Shown here: positions 44,154-52,666 of the stretch, piece by piece
Position numbering within the stretch: the first letter of the stretch is position 1
Layout: each line of letters begins with the position of its first letter
Assembly: GCF_022163125.1 (NCBI RefSeq)
Contig: NZ_CP091881.1
Location: 372,001-436,000 of the forward strand
Length of the DNA stretch: 64,000 nucleotides
Source: Paenibacillus sp. HWE-109
Lineage (GTDB): Bacteria; Bacillota; Bacilli; Paenibacillales; NBRC-103111
Direction of reading: 5' to 3'
The notes under the pieces: generated by a model
What the model saw: only the letters and a program-made list of their open reading frames with translations
Database searches by the model: none
Told to the model about the DNA's origin: nothing
Made by a program: the position numbers and the translations under genes

Positions 44154-44396
44154 ATGAAGAAAAACACCTTCACATTAATCGTATTTTTAATCGTCGGTCT
44201 CATTGCCGGGATTATCATAGGCCAGTTGCTGGCTCCGGTCCCTGCCCTCGCTTTTTTGACCAAATCAGCGCAAATTACTTGGGAGCCCAAAGCCGATCTG
44301 CAAGTTGTGAAATATGAGTTCCATCTATTGGTGAAACTAAACTTATGCAGCATTCTTGGTTTGGTGGGCGCATTCCTCCTGTATCGCAAGGTGTAA
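44154..44396 (+). CDS. Small membrane protein, DUF4321-type
   Basis: The 80-residue protein has two membrane helices, at about 5-25 (TLIVFLIVGLIAGIIIGQLL) and 60-79. A short loop between them contains ITWEPKADLQVVKYEF. The layout and the ATG position ahead of maf match the DUF4321 family found in Bacillales and Clostridia. No function is known. GGAGAGAGG lies nine bases before the ATG at 44154. The gap to the likely maf start is 53 bases. Confidence 0.75.
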   Translation: MKKNTFTLIVFLIVGLIAGIIIGQLLAPVPALAFLTKSAQITWEPKADLQVVKYEFHLLVKLNLCSILGLVGAFLLYRKV

Positions 44397-44449
44397 AAAG
44401 CATTATCCGACATTCGTCCGATATTATAATGAGCTGGGAGTTGTTTCAT

Positions 44450-45058
44450 TTGAACACGAGCACGAACCTTAATCAACGACTAATTCTTGCTTCCTCTTCA
44501 CCGCGGAGACAAGAACTGATTCAAGCACTTGGACTACCCTATATCATTCGGGTCAGTGACGCAGATGAGACCGTCGAAGGAAAAATTACGCCTGCTGAAT
44601 TGGTAGAAGTATTATCTGTACGCAAAGCGTCGATGGTCCGCGAAATGCTAGAAGCCGAAGAGAAGCATGGTATTATTATCGGCTCTGATACGGTTGTTGT
44701 TTATAAGGATGAAATTCTGGGGAAACCTGTGGACGAGCAGGACGCCTTTCGCATGCTTCAATCGCTGCAAGGCAGCACTCATCAGGTGTACAGCGGTATC
44801 GCTTGCATAGATGCTTCTAATGGGAAGCATGTCGTTACGCACAGTGTGACCCATGTGACCATGAAACCGATGTCGGATGCGCAGATTTTGCGTTATATTG
44901 CAACAGGCGAACCCAAGGATAAAGCAGGGTCTTATGCCATCCAAGGGATTGGGGCAACGATTGTGCAAGCGATTGAAGGCGATTATTTTACCGTGGTTGG
45001 CTTGCCGCTTTCCAAGCTCAGCGACTTGCTTCTCGCCTTTGATATCGAAGTTCTCTAA
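44450..45058 (+). CDS. maf: Maf, nucleoside-triphosphate pyrophosphatase
   Basis: From the TTG at 44450 (GGGAG ten bases upstream) the protein has 202 residues. ATG 44429 is in frame but lacks an RBS. Maf motifs are present: LILASSSPRRQELI, IIIGSDTVVVYKDEILGKPVD, QVYSGIACID, and GEPKDKAGSYAIQGIGATIV near the C-terminus. The family hydrolyses non-canonical or canonical dTTP/UTP-type nucleotides, and overexpression blocks septation in Bacillus. The position before radC-mreB matches B. subtilis. Confidence 0.92.
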   Translation: MNTSTNLNQRLILASSSPRRQELIQALGLPYIIRVSDADETVEGKITPAELVEVLSVRKASMVREMLEAEEKHGIIIGSDTVVVYKDEILGKPVDEQDAFRMLQSLQGSTHQVYSGIACIDASNGKHVVTHSVTHVTMKPMSDAQILRYIATGEPKDKAGSYAIQGIGATIVQAIEGDYFTVVGLPLSKLSDLLLAFDIEVL

Positions 45059-45095
45059 ATGTTCACGGTTGTTCCTCCCGAAAAGGGCCCATCCA

Positions 45096-45124
45096 TTGAC
45101 TGTGTAATCTGTAACGGTTACAAT
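45096..45124 (+). promoter_or_regulatory. Promoter of the Rrf2 gene with overlapping palindromic operator
   Basis: TTGACT (45096-45101) and TACAAT (45119-45124) are exactly 17 bp apart. The palindrome TGTAACGGTTACA (45110-45122) overlaps the -10. Such placement suggests repression by a dimeric regulator, most simply the Rrf2 protein encoded just downstream. Confidence 0.7.
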
Positions 45125-45169
45125 GACAGTAAGCGACATAACATCGCATTCTACCGGGGGGATTCAACC

Positions 45170-45619
45170 ATGAACAGCGAATTTACGATAGCCGTCCACA
45201 GTCTCGTTTTTCTAGCGAATTTGCCTGATCATATGGCAACAAGTGAAGAAATAGCGGTGAATGTATCCACACATTCTGCTCGTATTCGCAAAGTGATGGG
45301 CTTCCTGCGCAAAGCTGGTTACGTTTCAACGAAAGAAGGAATTGGCGGGGGTTTTATCCTTAGCCGCAAGCCGGAAGAAGTGACACTCGGTGAAATATAC
45401 CGATTGACTTGCCAAGGATCCTTGAAACCAAGTTGGTGTTCCGGAGATGAGAATAAACCCTGCATGATTTCATCCAAGATGGATAAATTGATGGGAGATA
45501 TGTTCGCAGACGCGGAAAAGCAGATGGAACTTTATTTCAATGGTCATACCATCGGCAGCATGTTGGAACGAATTAAAGCGTTCGAATGCCCACAAACGAA
45601 TAATGAGCAATTGTCCTAG
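45170..45619 (+). CDS. Rrf2-family transcriptional regulator
   Basis: The protein has 149 residues. The N-terminal winged HTH contains FTIAVHSLVFLANLPDHMATSEEIAVNVSTH and the Rrf2 hallmark IRKVMGFLRKAGYVSTKEGIGGGFILS. Three cysteines lie downstream (LTCQG, SWCSG, KPCMI), spaced unlike an IscR or NsrR cluster, so redox or thiol sensing is possible but not shown. It resembles the YwnA-like subgroup. The ATG at 45170 follows GGGGGGAT. This gene is not part of the B. subtilis maf-radC interval and looks like a local insertion. Confidence 0.87.
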   Translation: MNSEFTIAVHSLVFLANLPDHMATSEEIAVNVSTHSARIRKVMGFLRKAGYVSTKEGIGGGFILSRKPEEVTLGEIYRLTCQGSLKPSWCSGDENKPCMISSKMDKLMGDMFADAEKQMELYFNGHTIGSMLERIKAFECPQTNNEQLS

Positions 45620-45621
45620 AA

Positions 45622-45660
45622 GCCCTCGGATCTTATGATTCCGGGGGTTTTATGTCTTTT
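45622..45660 (+). terminator. Terminator of the Rrf2 gene
   Basis: CCCTCGGATC pairs with GATTCCGGGGG over a four-base loop, followed by TTTT and another T stretch. Confidence 0.75.
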
Positions 45661-45730
45661 TATGCACTTATAGAGAGATGAATGGGATACAAGGAAGTAA
45701 CATAACCTACAAGATGGAAGAGGGGAATTC

Positions 45731-46420
45731 ATGGAAGCCATCAGCTTGATGCTGCGAGAAGTACCATCCGAGGAAAGACCGAGAGAGAGAATGCTGCAAT
45801 ATGGCGCCGAGGCGTTAAGTCATGTCGAGCTTCTGGCGATTATTCTGCGAACAGGGACGGTATCCGAATCTGCCGTGCATTTGGCTGCAAGAATATTGAA
45901 CGAAAGTGGTGGGTTGCGCAGTCTAGTTGATATGAGCAAAGATCAGCTCACGCAGATCAAGGGGATTGGAGATGCCAAAGCACTGCAGATACTGGCAGGA
46001 ATCGAGCTCGGACGCCGGCTTGCCAAGAGTAAACATTCCGAGCGGGTGACGATTCGATCACCGAAGGATATCGCTGATTTCATGAGCGAAGATCTTCGGT
46101 ACTTGCAGAAAGAACATTTCGTATGTTTGTTTCTGAATACGAAGAATCATCTGCTTGGACAGGAGACGTTGTCGATGGGCAGCTTGAATGCATCGATTGT
46201 TCACCCTAGAGAGGTGTTTCGGGCAGCGATCAAACGCAGCAGCGCTTCGATCGTCTGTGTTCATAATCATCCCAGTGGGGATCCTACACCAAGTCCGGAA
46301 GATATCCAAATTACTCATCGATTGATAGAGGCTGGAACAATCATTGGTATTGAAGTACTGGATCATGTTATCATTGGTGATCAGCGATTCATTAGTTTGA
46401 AGGAACAAGGCTTTATGTAA
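45731..46420 (+). CDS. radC: RadC (YsxA) JAB-domain protein
   Basis: The 229-residue protein has an N-terminal helix-hairpin-helix (QLTQIKGIGDAKALQILAGIELGRR). A JAB/MPN-like metal domain carries VCVHNHPSGDPTPSPEDI, the HxH...D motif. The historical link to DNA repair is doubtful, and the true function of the family is unresolved. It lies directly upstream of mreB as in B. subtilis. GGAAGAGGGG precedes the ATG. The mreB promoter appears to overlap its last codons. Confidence 0.93.
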   Translation: MEAISLMLREVPSEERPRERMLQYGAEALSHVELLAIILRTGTVSESAVHLAARILNESGGLRSLVDMSKDQLTQIKGIGDAKALQILAGIELGRRLAKSKHSERVTIRSPKDIADFMSEDLRYLQKEHFVCLFLNTKNHLLGQETLSMGSLNASIVHPREVFRAAIKRSSASIVCVHNHPSGDPTPSPEDIQITHRLIEAGTIIGIEVLDHVIIGDQRFISLKEQGFM

Positions 46421-46426
46421 TATAAT
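46397..46426 (+). promoter_or_regulatory. Putative promoter of mreBCD
   Basis: TTGAAG (46397-46402) inside the end of radC and TATAAT (46421-46426) just after its stop are 18 bp apart. Confidence 0.55.
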
Positions 46427-46454
46427 AGATTGGCAACAGGAAAGGAGCATTGCC

Positions 46455-47492
46455 ATGTTTGGCAGTTTTACGAAAGATTTGGGTATTGATTTGGGTACAG
46501 CGAATACGCTGGTTTATGTAAAAGGCAGAGGAATTATCGTTAGAGAGCCATCCGTGGTTGCTCTACGTACGGATACGAAAACAATCGAGGCTGTCGGAGA
46601 CGCGGCCAAAAAAATGATCGGACGCACGCCGGGCAATATCCGAGCGATTCGCCCGATGAAAGATGGCGTAATTGCCGATTTTGAGACAACAGCGACGATG
46701 ATCCGCTACTTTTTAAGACAAGCTCAGAAGCAGCGTTGGTTGTTCCAACGTCACCCGAATGTCATGGTTTGTGTGCCTTCCGGGATTACGGCCGTAGAGA
46801 AACGTGCCGTAGAGGATGCCACCAAACAAGCCGGAGCACGTGAGGCGTATACGATTGAAGAACCGTTCGCCGCAGCGATCGGAGCCGACCTCCCTGTTTG
46901 GGAACCAACAGGCAGTATGGTCGTCGATATCGGAGGCGGAACGACAGAAGTCGCGGTGATTTCTCTCGGGGGCATCGTGACCAGCCGTTCGATCCGCATC
47001 GCCGGGGATGAAATGGACGAAGCTATCATTCAATACATTAAGCGTACATACAATTTGATGATCGGGGAACGCACATCCGAAACACTCAAAATGGAAATTG
47101 GCTCTGCGCTTCCGATGGAGAAACCAGAAACGCTTGAAATCCGTGGACGTGATCTTGTTTCGGGATTGCCCAAAACGATGAGCGTATCGTCGGATGAAAT
47201 TACAGATTCGCTTCAGGACACGGTCAATGCGATTGTGGAAGCGGTCAAAGTCACGCTTGAGAAATGTCCGCCAGAATTGTCAGCGGATATTATGGATCGC
47301 GGGATCGTCCTGACGGGTGGCGGCGCCTTGCTGCGCAATCTGGATCGCTTGCTTGCCAGAGAGACAGGGATGCCTGTACTCGTGGCAGAGAACCCGCTGG
47401 ATTGCGTGGCGATCGGTACTGGCCGTGCGCTGGAAAATATTCATTTGTTCAAAAACAAGTCTGGATCAGGCTCGCGATATAAGCAGCGTTAA
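46455..47492 (+). CDS. mreB: MreB, rod-shape actin homologue
   Basis: The 345-residue protein has actin-fold nucleotide motifs DLGIDLGTANTLVYVKGRGI (phosphate 1), VVDIGGGTTEVAVISLGGIV (phosphate 2) and IVLTGGGALLRNLDRLL (adenosine). A membrane-binding N-terminus MFGSFTKD is as in Bacillus MreB. It organises elongasome complexes along the cylinder wall. AGGAAAGGAG precedes the ATG. mreC, mreD, minC, minD and rodA follow in order. Confidence 0.97.
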   Translation: MFGSFTKDLGIDLGTANTLVYVKGRGIIVREPSVVALRTDTKTIEAVGDAAKKMIGRTPGNIRAIRPMKDGVIADFETTATMIRYFLRQAQKQRWLFQRHPNVMVCVPSGITAVEKRAVEDATKQAGAREAYTIEEPFAAAIGADLPVWEPTGSMVVDIGGGTTEVAVISLGGIVTSRSIRIAGDEMDEAIIQYIKRTYNLMIGERTSETLKMEIGSALPMEKPETLEIRGRDLVSGLPKTMSVSSDEITDSLQDTVNAIVEAVKVTLEKCPPELSADIMDRGIVLTGGGALLRNLDRLLARETGMPVLVAENPLDCVAIGTGRALENIHLFKNKSGSGSRYKQR

Positions 47493-47511
47493 TATTCGTT
47501 AGAAGGTGCTC

Positions 47512-48375
47512 ATGTTGTTTAAATTTATGGGAAACAAGAGGCTATTTTTCCTGATGTTCGGACTTGTCTGCTTCTTCATTTTGATGGGATTGACACTGGG
47601 AAATAGGGGCCCGATGACGTGGCCGGAGAAATTCGTGAAAGACTCGGTTTCATGGACGCAAGGACTCTTCTACAAGCCCGCTGCGCAGGTAGCGGGTTTC
47701 TTCGAAGATATCCGGCAACTAAGAGTCATCTACACAGAAAATAAGACGCTCAAGCTGACGCTGACGCAGTATGCCAGAGATACACAGCGTCTGAACGATC
47801 TAGAGGCGCAAAATAAGCGGTTGATGGAAGCGCTTGGCTTCACAGAACGACAGCGTCAAGCCAACGTCTATACGTATCGCATTGCTGAAGTGGTCACGAT
47901 GGATACGGATCCATACAACACAACGGTAACGATTAATTTAGGCGATAAAGATGGGATCAAGGAAAATATGGCCGTCATGACCGTGGACGGTTTGGTAGGC
48001 AGAGTAAGCAAAGTGTTCGGCTTTCACTCGAATGTGCAATTGCTCAACGAAATCAATGATTCTGACAATAACTCCAAGGCTATCGCCGTCACGGTTAAGG
48101 GCAATGAGAATCAGCCGTTCGGGATCATTGAGTCTTATGCCGATACAGGCGAGCTTGTGATGAACAAGGTTGAGCATGCGGACGAAATGAAAGTTGGAGA
48201 CACGATTATTACATCAGGCATGGGTCAAGTGTTTCCTAAAGGCATTGAGGTTGGAACCATTGCCTCCATCGGCCCTGGGGAATTCGGCATCACTTACAAG
48301 GTTATGGTGAAGCCCAAAGCTTCGTTCAGCCATATTCGCGAAGTGTTTGTGGTCGAAGTCCCAGAAGTGAAATGA
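47512..48375 (+). CDS. mreC: MreC, rod-shape-determining scaffold protein
   Basis: The protein has 287 residues. One membrane helix (RLFFLMFGLVCFFILMGLTL) near the N-terminus is followed by a short coiled coil (LTQYARDTQRLNDLEAQNKRLMEAL). A periplasm-side beta-rich domain holds VVTMDTDPYNTTVTINLGDKDGI and GLVGRVSKVFG. It links MreB filaments to wall synthases. ATG 47512 follows GAAGGTG; the GTG at 47506 overlaps that RBS. Confidence 0.95.
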   Translation: MLFKFMGNKRLFFLMFGLVCFFILMGLTLGNRGPMTWPEKFVKDSVSWTQGLFYKPAAQVAGFFEDIRQLRVIYTENKTLKLTLTQYARDTQRLNDLEAQNKRLMEALGFTERQRQANVYTYRIAEVVTMDTDPYNTTVTINLGDKDGIKENMAVMTVDGLVGRVSKVFGFHSNVQLLNEINDSDNNSKAIAVTVKGNENQPFGIIESYADTGELVMNKVEHADEMKVGDTIITSGMGQVFPKGIEVGTIASIGPGEFGITYKVMVKPKASFSHIREVFVVEVPEVK

Positions 48376-48388
48376 GGTGAGCCGTGAA

Positions 48389-48916
48389 GTGAATCGACAT
48401 CTGCTGTGGCTCATTTTACTTGGCATTTTTATTCTGCAAGGGAGTATTGTTATCTGGCTGATCCCTTCGGCTTGGCAAGGGACGGTACATGTAACTCCCC
48501 ATTTCACATTGGTTTTTATTTTGTTTATCGGACTTTTTCATCATCGTCATACCGCTCTCATTTATGGGCTGCTGTTTGGGCTTTTGCATGATTTCAATTA
48601 TTATGGATCTATGCTTGGTGTGTATTCCTTCGGTATGGGACTTACAGGCTATTTGGCCGGTTTGGCACAGCGCAGGCAGCCTAATTTAATATTTTATAAT
48701 TTGTTGATTACGGGATTGGGATTGCTCTTGTTTGAGTTTCTCAATTACGGCATCAACCGGTTGTTCAAGCTTATTGACATTGATTTGAAATTTGCTCTCA
48801 CCCATTACATGCTTCCAAGTGTGCTGTTTAATCTGTTATTTGCCCTGATTTTCTACGTGCCTATACGCAAGCTGCTTGAAGGAAAGCGGTTAGCGCCAAC
48901 AGGCAACGAAGATTAA
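48389..48916 (+). CDS. mreD: MreD, rod-shape-determining membrane protein
   Basis: The protein has about 175 residues and five or six membrane helices with almost no soluble part, as in MreD. Its place right after mreC is the main identifier. The GTG at 48389 lies nine bases after GAGGTGA; a GTG at 48377 overlaps that site and is less likely. Confidence 0.9.
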   Translation: MNRHLLWLILLGIFILQGSIVIWLIPSAWQGTVHVTPHFTLVFILFIGLFHHRHTALIYGLLFGLLHDFNYYGSMLGVYSFGMGLTGYLAGLAQRRQPNLIFYNLLITGLGLLLFEFLNYGINRLFKLIDIDLKFALTHYMLPSVLFNLLFALIFYVPIRKLLEGKRLAPTGNED

Positions 48917-48988
48917 TTTTCTGGGCGCTCAGCAGGAGAATTCAGGACATGAACCGAAATGTATAGGTTGGGAGGTTGTCATACTATT

Positions 48989-49657
48989 ATGTCCGTAGCG
49001 AAACACCATGTGATGATAAAAGGGGTCAAAGATGGCCTAGTTTTTTTACTAAACGATGCATGCGAATGGCAAGATTTGCTGAGCGAGCTGCAGCATAAGC
49101 TTGAGAAAACGCATCAACAGATATTGACCGGACCGATTATTCATGTACATGTGAAATTAGGCAGTCGTGAAGTGACGGACGAGATGAGAGATGAGATTAG
49201 ATCTGTCATTAAGCAAAAAGGCAATCTGCTTATTCAATCGATCGATAATGAGGCCCGCAAGGAGCCTGTCGCTGACGAACCTAGGGTTTCAATGACAACG
49301 ATTAAAGGGATGATTCGATCGGGACAAACCCTCCACCATGAGGGTGATTTATTATATTTGGGTGATGTGAACCCTGGCGGGACGATTACGTCTACGGGAA
49401 ACATTTATATTATGGGTTCCTTGCGCGGAATGGCGCATGCTGGTATTGATGGCGACGATAAAGCGATTATCGCAGCTTCTCATATGCGGCCAACGCAATT
49501 GCGAATAGCCGGTATTATTAGCCGCTCTCCGGATGAGTGGGGGATCGAAGAGGCGTTTATGGAATTTGCCTATGTCAAAGAAGGTAAAATGGAAATCGAT
49601 AAGGTACACCAGATGCATCGGTTGTGGCCAGATACCAATACCACTATGAAATCTTAG
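48989..49657 (+). CDS. minC: MinC, septum-site inhibitor
   Basis: The 222-residue protein has an N-terminal FtsZ-inhibiting domain (VMIKGVKDGLVFLLNDACEW). A C-terminal right-handed beta-helix carries the MinC signature TLHHEGDLLYLGDVNPGGTI and GNIYIMGSLRGMAHAG. It blocks FtsZ ring formation away from midcell when bound by MinD. GGAGGT is 12 bases before the ATG at 48989, somewhat far. An ATT at 48986 or the ATG at 48959 are alternatives. minD follows after 39 bases. Confidence 0.95.
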   Translation: MSVAKHHVMIKGVKDGLVFLLNDACEWQDLLSELQHKLEKTHQQILTGPIIHVHVKLGSREVTDEMRDEIRSVIKQKGNLLIQSIDNEARKEPVADEPRVSMTTIKGMIRSGQTLHHEGDLLYLGDVNPGGTITSTGNIYIMGSLRGMAHAGIDGDDKAIIAASHMRPTQLRIAGIISRSPDEWGIEEAFMEFAYVKEGKMEIDKVHQMHRLWPDTNTTMKS

Positions 49658-49696
49658 TTCGTAAATATAGAAAAATTGCGTGTGGGGTGAGAAAAC

Positions 49697-50491
49697 ATGG
49701 GAGAGGCAATCGTTGTCACTTCAGGAAAAGGCGGCGTTGGCAAGACTACAACTTCTGCGAATCTTGGAACAGCCTTGGCGCTGCTAGGCAAAAAGGTATG
49801 CATGGTGGATACCGACATTGGGCTTCGCAACTTGGACGTCGTGATGGGACTCGAAAACCGGATTATTTATGATCTCGTGGACGTGGCAGAAGGTCGCTGC
49901 CGTTTGCCGCAAGCGTTAATCAAGGACAAGCGTTTCGATGAGTTGTATTTGCTGCCAGCGGCTCAGACGAAGGATAAACACGCCGTATCGCCTGATCAGG
50001 TAAGGGATATTATTTTGGAGCTCAAAAAAGATTTCGAGTTTGTCATTATCGATTGCCCTGCTGGTATTGAGCAAGGGTTCAAAAATGCGGTTGCCGGGGC
50101 AGATAAAGCGATTGTTGTGACGACCCCTGAGAATGCGGCTGTACGTGATGCTGACCGGATTATCGGACTTTTGGAAAATGAGAAAATCTCTTCCCCTAAG
50201 CTCGTTATCAATCGTATTCGTCCACTGATGATGAAAAAAGGCGAGATGCTGGATATTGACGAAATCTGTTCTGTGCTTGCTATTGATTTGCTGGGTATCG
50301 TACCGGATGATGAACATGTCATCAAAGCCGCTAACCTCGGGGAACCAACGGTTATGAATCCATCATCGCGCGCCGCTATCGCTTACCGGAATATCGCTCG
50401 TCGTATTTTGGGCGACACCGTGCCACTCATGCAGTTGGAAGACAAAACGGGTTGGGTGAAGCGCATGAAAAAGTTTATTGGAATAGGATGA
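49697..50491 (+). CDS. minD: MinD, septum-site ATPase
   Basis: The 264-residue protein has the deviant Walker A GKGGVGKTTTSANLG, the DTDIGLRNLDVVMGLENR block and VIIDCPAGIEQGF (switch region). An amphipathic C-terminal membrane-targeting helix reads GWVKRMKKFIGIG. It recruits MinC to the membrane; positioning in spore formers normally uses DivIVA/MinJ, not encoded here. TGGGGTGAG precedes the ATG. Confidence 0.97.
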   Translation: MGEAIVVTSGKGGVGKTTTSANLGTALALLGKKVCMVDTDIGLRNLDVVMGLENRIIYDLVDVAEGRCRLPQALIKDKRFDELYLLPAAQTKDKHAVSPDQVRDIILELKKDFEFVIIDCPAGIEQGFKNAVAGADKAIVVTTPENAAVRDADRIIGLLENEKISSPKLVINRIRPLMMKKGEMLDIDEICSVLAIDLLGIVPDDEHVIKAANLGEPTVMNPSSRAAIAYRNIARRILGDTVPLMQLEDKTGWVKRMKKFIGIG

Positions 50492-50498
50492 TTGGACA

Positions 50499-51647
50499 GT
50501 GCTTGCCAAACTGAAAAACATAGATATTCCTATTGTAGTCATTTTGTTTGCTTTCATGGTTATCAGCACAATGATGGTGTACAGCGCATCGGTCGATCAT
50601 CCGTCGATCGTGATCAGCATTAGCAAAATTCTCATCTTATACGCAGTTGGATTAGTAGCCTTCCTGGCCTGCAGCTTGTTTGATTACCGTGTACTTATTC
50701 GCATTGCGCCCTACCTGTATGGGATTGGCATTATTTCATTGATTGCGGTGTATTTCTTTGGTAAAAAAATACACGGAGCGCGCGGCTGGTTCGAGCTTCC
50801 CGGGGGATTAACCTTTCAACCGGCAGAATTGGTGAAGTTAATATTAATCATTTGCATTACAGCACTCTTGGCCAGACGCGGCGGGAGCTTGTTGTTGATA
50901 AAGAATGATCTTATCCCCGTTGCAGCAGCTGTCGCACTGCCATTTATACTGGTTCTTATTCAGCCTGATTTAGGGAATGCGATTATTTTTGTCATTATTT
51001 TGATTGGTATGCTATGGATCGGCAATATCAAGTATACGCATGTTCTTTTTAGTGTTTTGATCTTGGCCGGGGCCGGGTTCCTGCTGATGACCTTATATAA
51101 GCATTTCCATCAGCCATTGTTTGAGGCACTCAAAGGGTATGGGTTCAGCCACTGGATGGATCGGATCGATACGTTCCTGTATCCTACAGAAGTATCCGCT
51201 GACGATAATTATCAAGTGAAGAACGCGATAAGAGCGATTGGTTCAGGAGGATTAGAGGGAGAAGGTTTCCTCAAGGGAACTTCTGTTCACAGCAACTTTA
51301 TCCCTTTCGCATATTCCGATTCCATCTTCGTTGTGGTTGGAGAAGAGTTCGGTTTTCGCGGATCGGCAGTTCTCTTGCTCATCTATTTCTTGTTAATTTA
51401 CCGGATGATTCTCATCTCCATTCAAAGCTCGCATCTGGGTGGCGCCTATATCGTTGTTGGCGTAGTGTCCATGTTCGTTTTTCAAATTTTCGAAAATGTA
51501 GGTATGATGATCGGCATCATGCCTTTGACAGGCATAACCCTTCCTTTCGTCAGTTACGGAGGAACCTCACTGCTGATTAACATGCTTTCCTTAGGGTTAG
51601 TCATGAGCGTAAAGCTGCACCAGGATCGGGAACCGGAACTGTTTTAA
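50499..51647 (+). CDS. rodA: RodA, SEDS-family peptidoglycan glycosyltransferase
   Basis: The 382-residue SEDS protein has about ten membrane helices. Family motifs are GARGWFELPGGLTFQPAELVKL, LILIQPDLGNAIIFVIIL-like IQPDLGNA, GSGGLEGEGFLKGT and GEEFGFRGS. The C-terminal block is MPLTGITLPFVSYGGTSLL. Its location after mreBCD-minCD favours RodA over FtsW or SpoVE. Start is the GTG at 50499 with a weak AGGATG upstream. A terminator follows, closing this cell-shape operon. Confidence 0.9.
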   Translation: MLAKLKNIDIPIVVILFAFMVISTMMVYSASVDHPSIVISISKILILYAVGLVAFLACSLFDYRVLIRIAPYLYGIGIISLIAVYFFGKKIHGARGWFELPGGLTFQPAELVKLILIICITALLARRGGSLLLIKNDLIPVAAAVALPFILVLIQPDLGNAIIFVIILIGMLWIGNIKYTHVLFSVLILAGAGFLLMTLYKHFHQPLFEALKGYGFSHWMDRIDTFLYPTEVSADDNYQVKNAIRAIGSGGLEGEGFLKGTSVHSNFIPFAYSDSIFVVVGEEFGFRGSAVLLLIYFLLIYRMILISIQSSHLGGAYIVVGVVSMFVFQIFENVGMMIGIMPLTGITLPFVSYGGTSLLINMLSLGLVMSVKLHQDREPELF

Positions 51648-51662
51648 CGATTTGCTGCCTAC

Positions 51663-51695
51663 AAGCCCCTGACCCTTGGTCATGGGGCTTTTTTC
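51663..51695 (+). terminator. Terminator of the mreB-rodA operon
   Basis: AAGCCCCTGACC pairs with GGTCATGGGGCTT (one mismatch) around CTT, followed by six T. Confidence 0.88.
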
Positions 51696-51701
51696 TTATT
51701 C

Positions 51702-51730
51702 ACATAATCTTGTCCTTCTCCTCATAGGCT
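51702..51730 (+). promoter_or_regulatory. Candidate sigma-E promoter of spoIVFAB
   Basis: ACATAAT (51702-51708) and CATAGGCT (51723-51730) with a 14-bp spacer resemble the sigma-E consensus KMATATT/CATACAHT at five of seven and six of eight positions. The preceding terminator means spoIVFA needs its own promoter. The B. subtilis operon is sigma-E-dependent. Confidence 0.45.
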
Positions 51731-51772
51731 GTACTAAGCATATCTAGCTAGTACTGTTTAGGAGGGGCTTCC

Positions 51773-52666
51773 ATGGAAGTCAAAGATAAAGTGAAACAAA
51801 GACGACTGGAACGGCTTCGTAATCTGCGTGAAACGCCAGAGCCCGTGAATGGAAGCGGAGGCCCACTCCGACCTTCACGATTTCACGAGCCGCTGCTGCC
51901 TTCGAGGCATATGGAGGAACCACCGCTTTATGCGGATGCCGACTGGAAACGACGGATGGAGGATCCTGAATACGCTTGGCAGCAAAAAATGCTGCTGGAA
52001 AAAACGTTACACGGGCGGGAATATCGGGTAGATGAAGATAGAGGACTCCTAGCGCCTCCATCCAGCCGCAAAATTGCAGTCAAGCTGTTGATAAGCGGTA
52101 TGTTGTTTGCAGCGACTTACGGCATGTTTCAGCTGAATCAGCCGTGGGCGATCAAGGGAAAACAGTTCATTACCGCTTCGCTAACGACTTCTTATGATTT
52201 CTCGGCTCTTTCCGCATGGTATACGAATCAGTTTGGCGGTTCTCCCTCGTTTATTCCCAGTTTTAGCAAGGAGGGGGATGAAGCCGTTAAAGTGAGCACA
52301 ACCAAACGGTCCTTTTATTCTCCAGCCAAAGGTCATATTATTCTGCCTTATGATGGGACGACCCATCTGGGCGTTTATGTCAATACGGCCGAGTTCGCAC
52401 CTGTCTATGCCCTGGACACCGGACAGGTGATTTTCTCCGGAGTAGCCACGGATACAGGGCTGACGATCATTATTCGCCATCCGGGCGGGCTGCAATCCAT
52501 TTACGGCGGGTTAAGTGAAGCGGCAGTGGAAGTTGGTGACTGGATGAAAGTAGGTGAGTCCATCGGCAAGGCTTCCAAGAAGGACCCGGCCAAAGGAACC
52601 TTATACGTGGCTTTGACGAGGGATGGACATCCCGTTAACCCGCTGGATGTGACGAACTTTGATTAA
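51773..52666 (+). CDS. spoIVFA: SpoIVFA, inhibitor/scaffold of the sigma-K-processing protease
   Basis: The protein has 297 residues. A charged N-terminal cytoplasmic part is followed by one membrane helix (IAVKLLISGMLFAATYGMF) at about 100-118. A C-terminal LytM/M23-like domain spans about 185-290. That domain has lost the catalytic set: the usual HxH strand reads LYVALTRDG, so it is a non-enzymatic fold, as in B. subtilis SpoIVFA. It holds SpoIVFB inactive in the outer forespore membrane until the SpoIVB signal. AGGAGGGG precedes the ATG (51773, valley before MEVKDKVKQ). It overlaps spoIVFB by 8 bp. Confidence 0.92.
   Translation: MEVKDKVKQRRLERLRNLRETPEPVNGSGGPLRPSRFHEPLLPSRHMEEPPLYADADWKRRMEDPEYAWQQKMLLEKTLHGREYRVDEDRGLLAPPSSRKIAVKLLISGMLFAATYGMFQLNQPWAIKGKQFITASLTTSYDFSALSAWYTNQFGGSPSFIPSFSKEGDEAVKVSTTKRSFYSPAKGHIILPYDGTTHLGVYVNTAEFAPVYALDTGQVIFSGVATDTGLTIIIRHPGGLQSIYGGLSEAAVEVGDWMKVGESIGKASKKDPAKGTLYVALTRDGHPVNPLDVTNFD

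Noticed and set aside
51773..52666. Active M23 peptidase
   Set aside because: The C-terminal fold is M23-like, but the HxH and His/Asp metal ligands are not conserved, and position plus length identify SpoIVFA.
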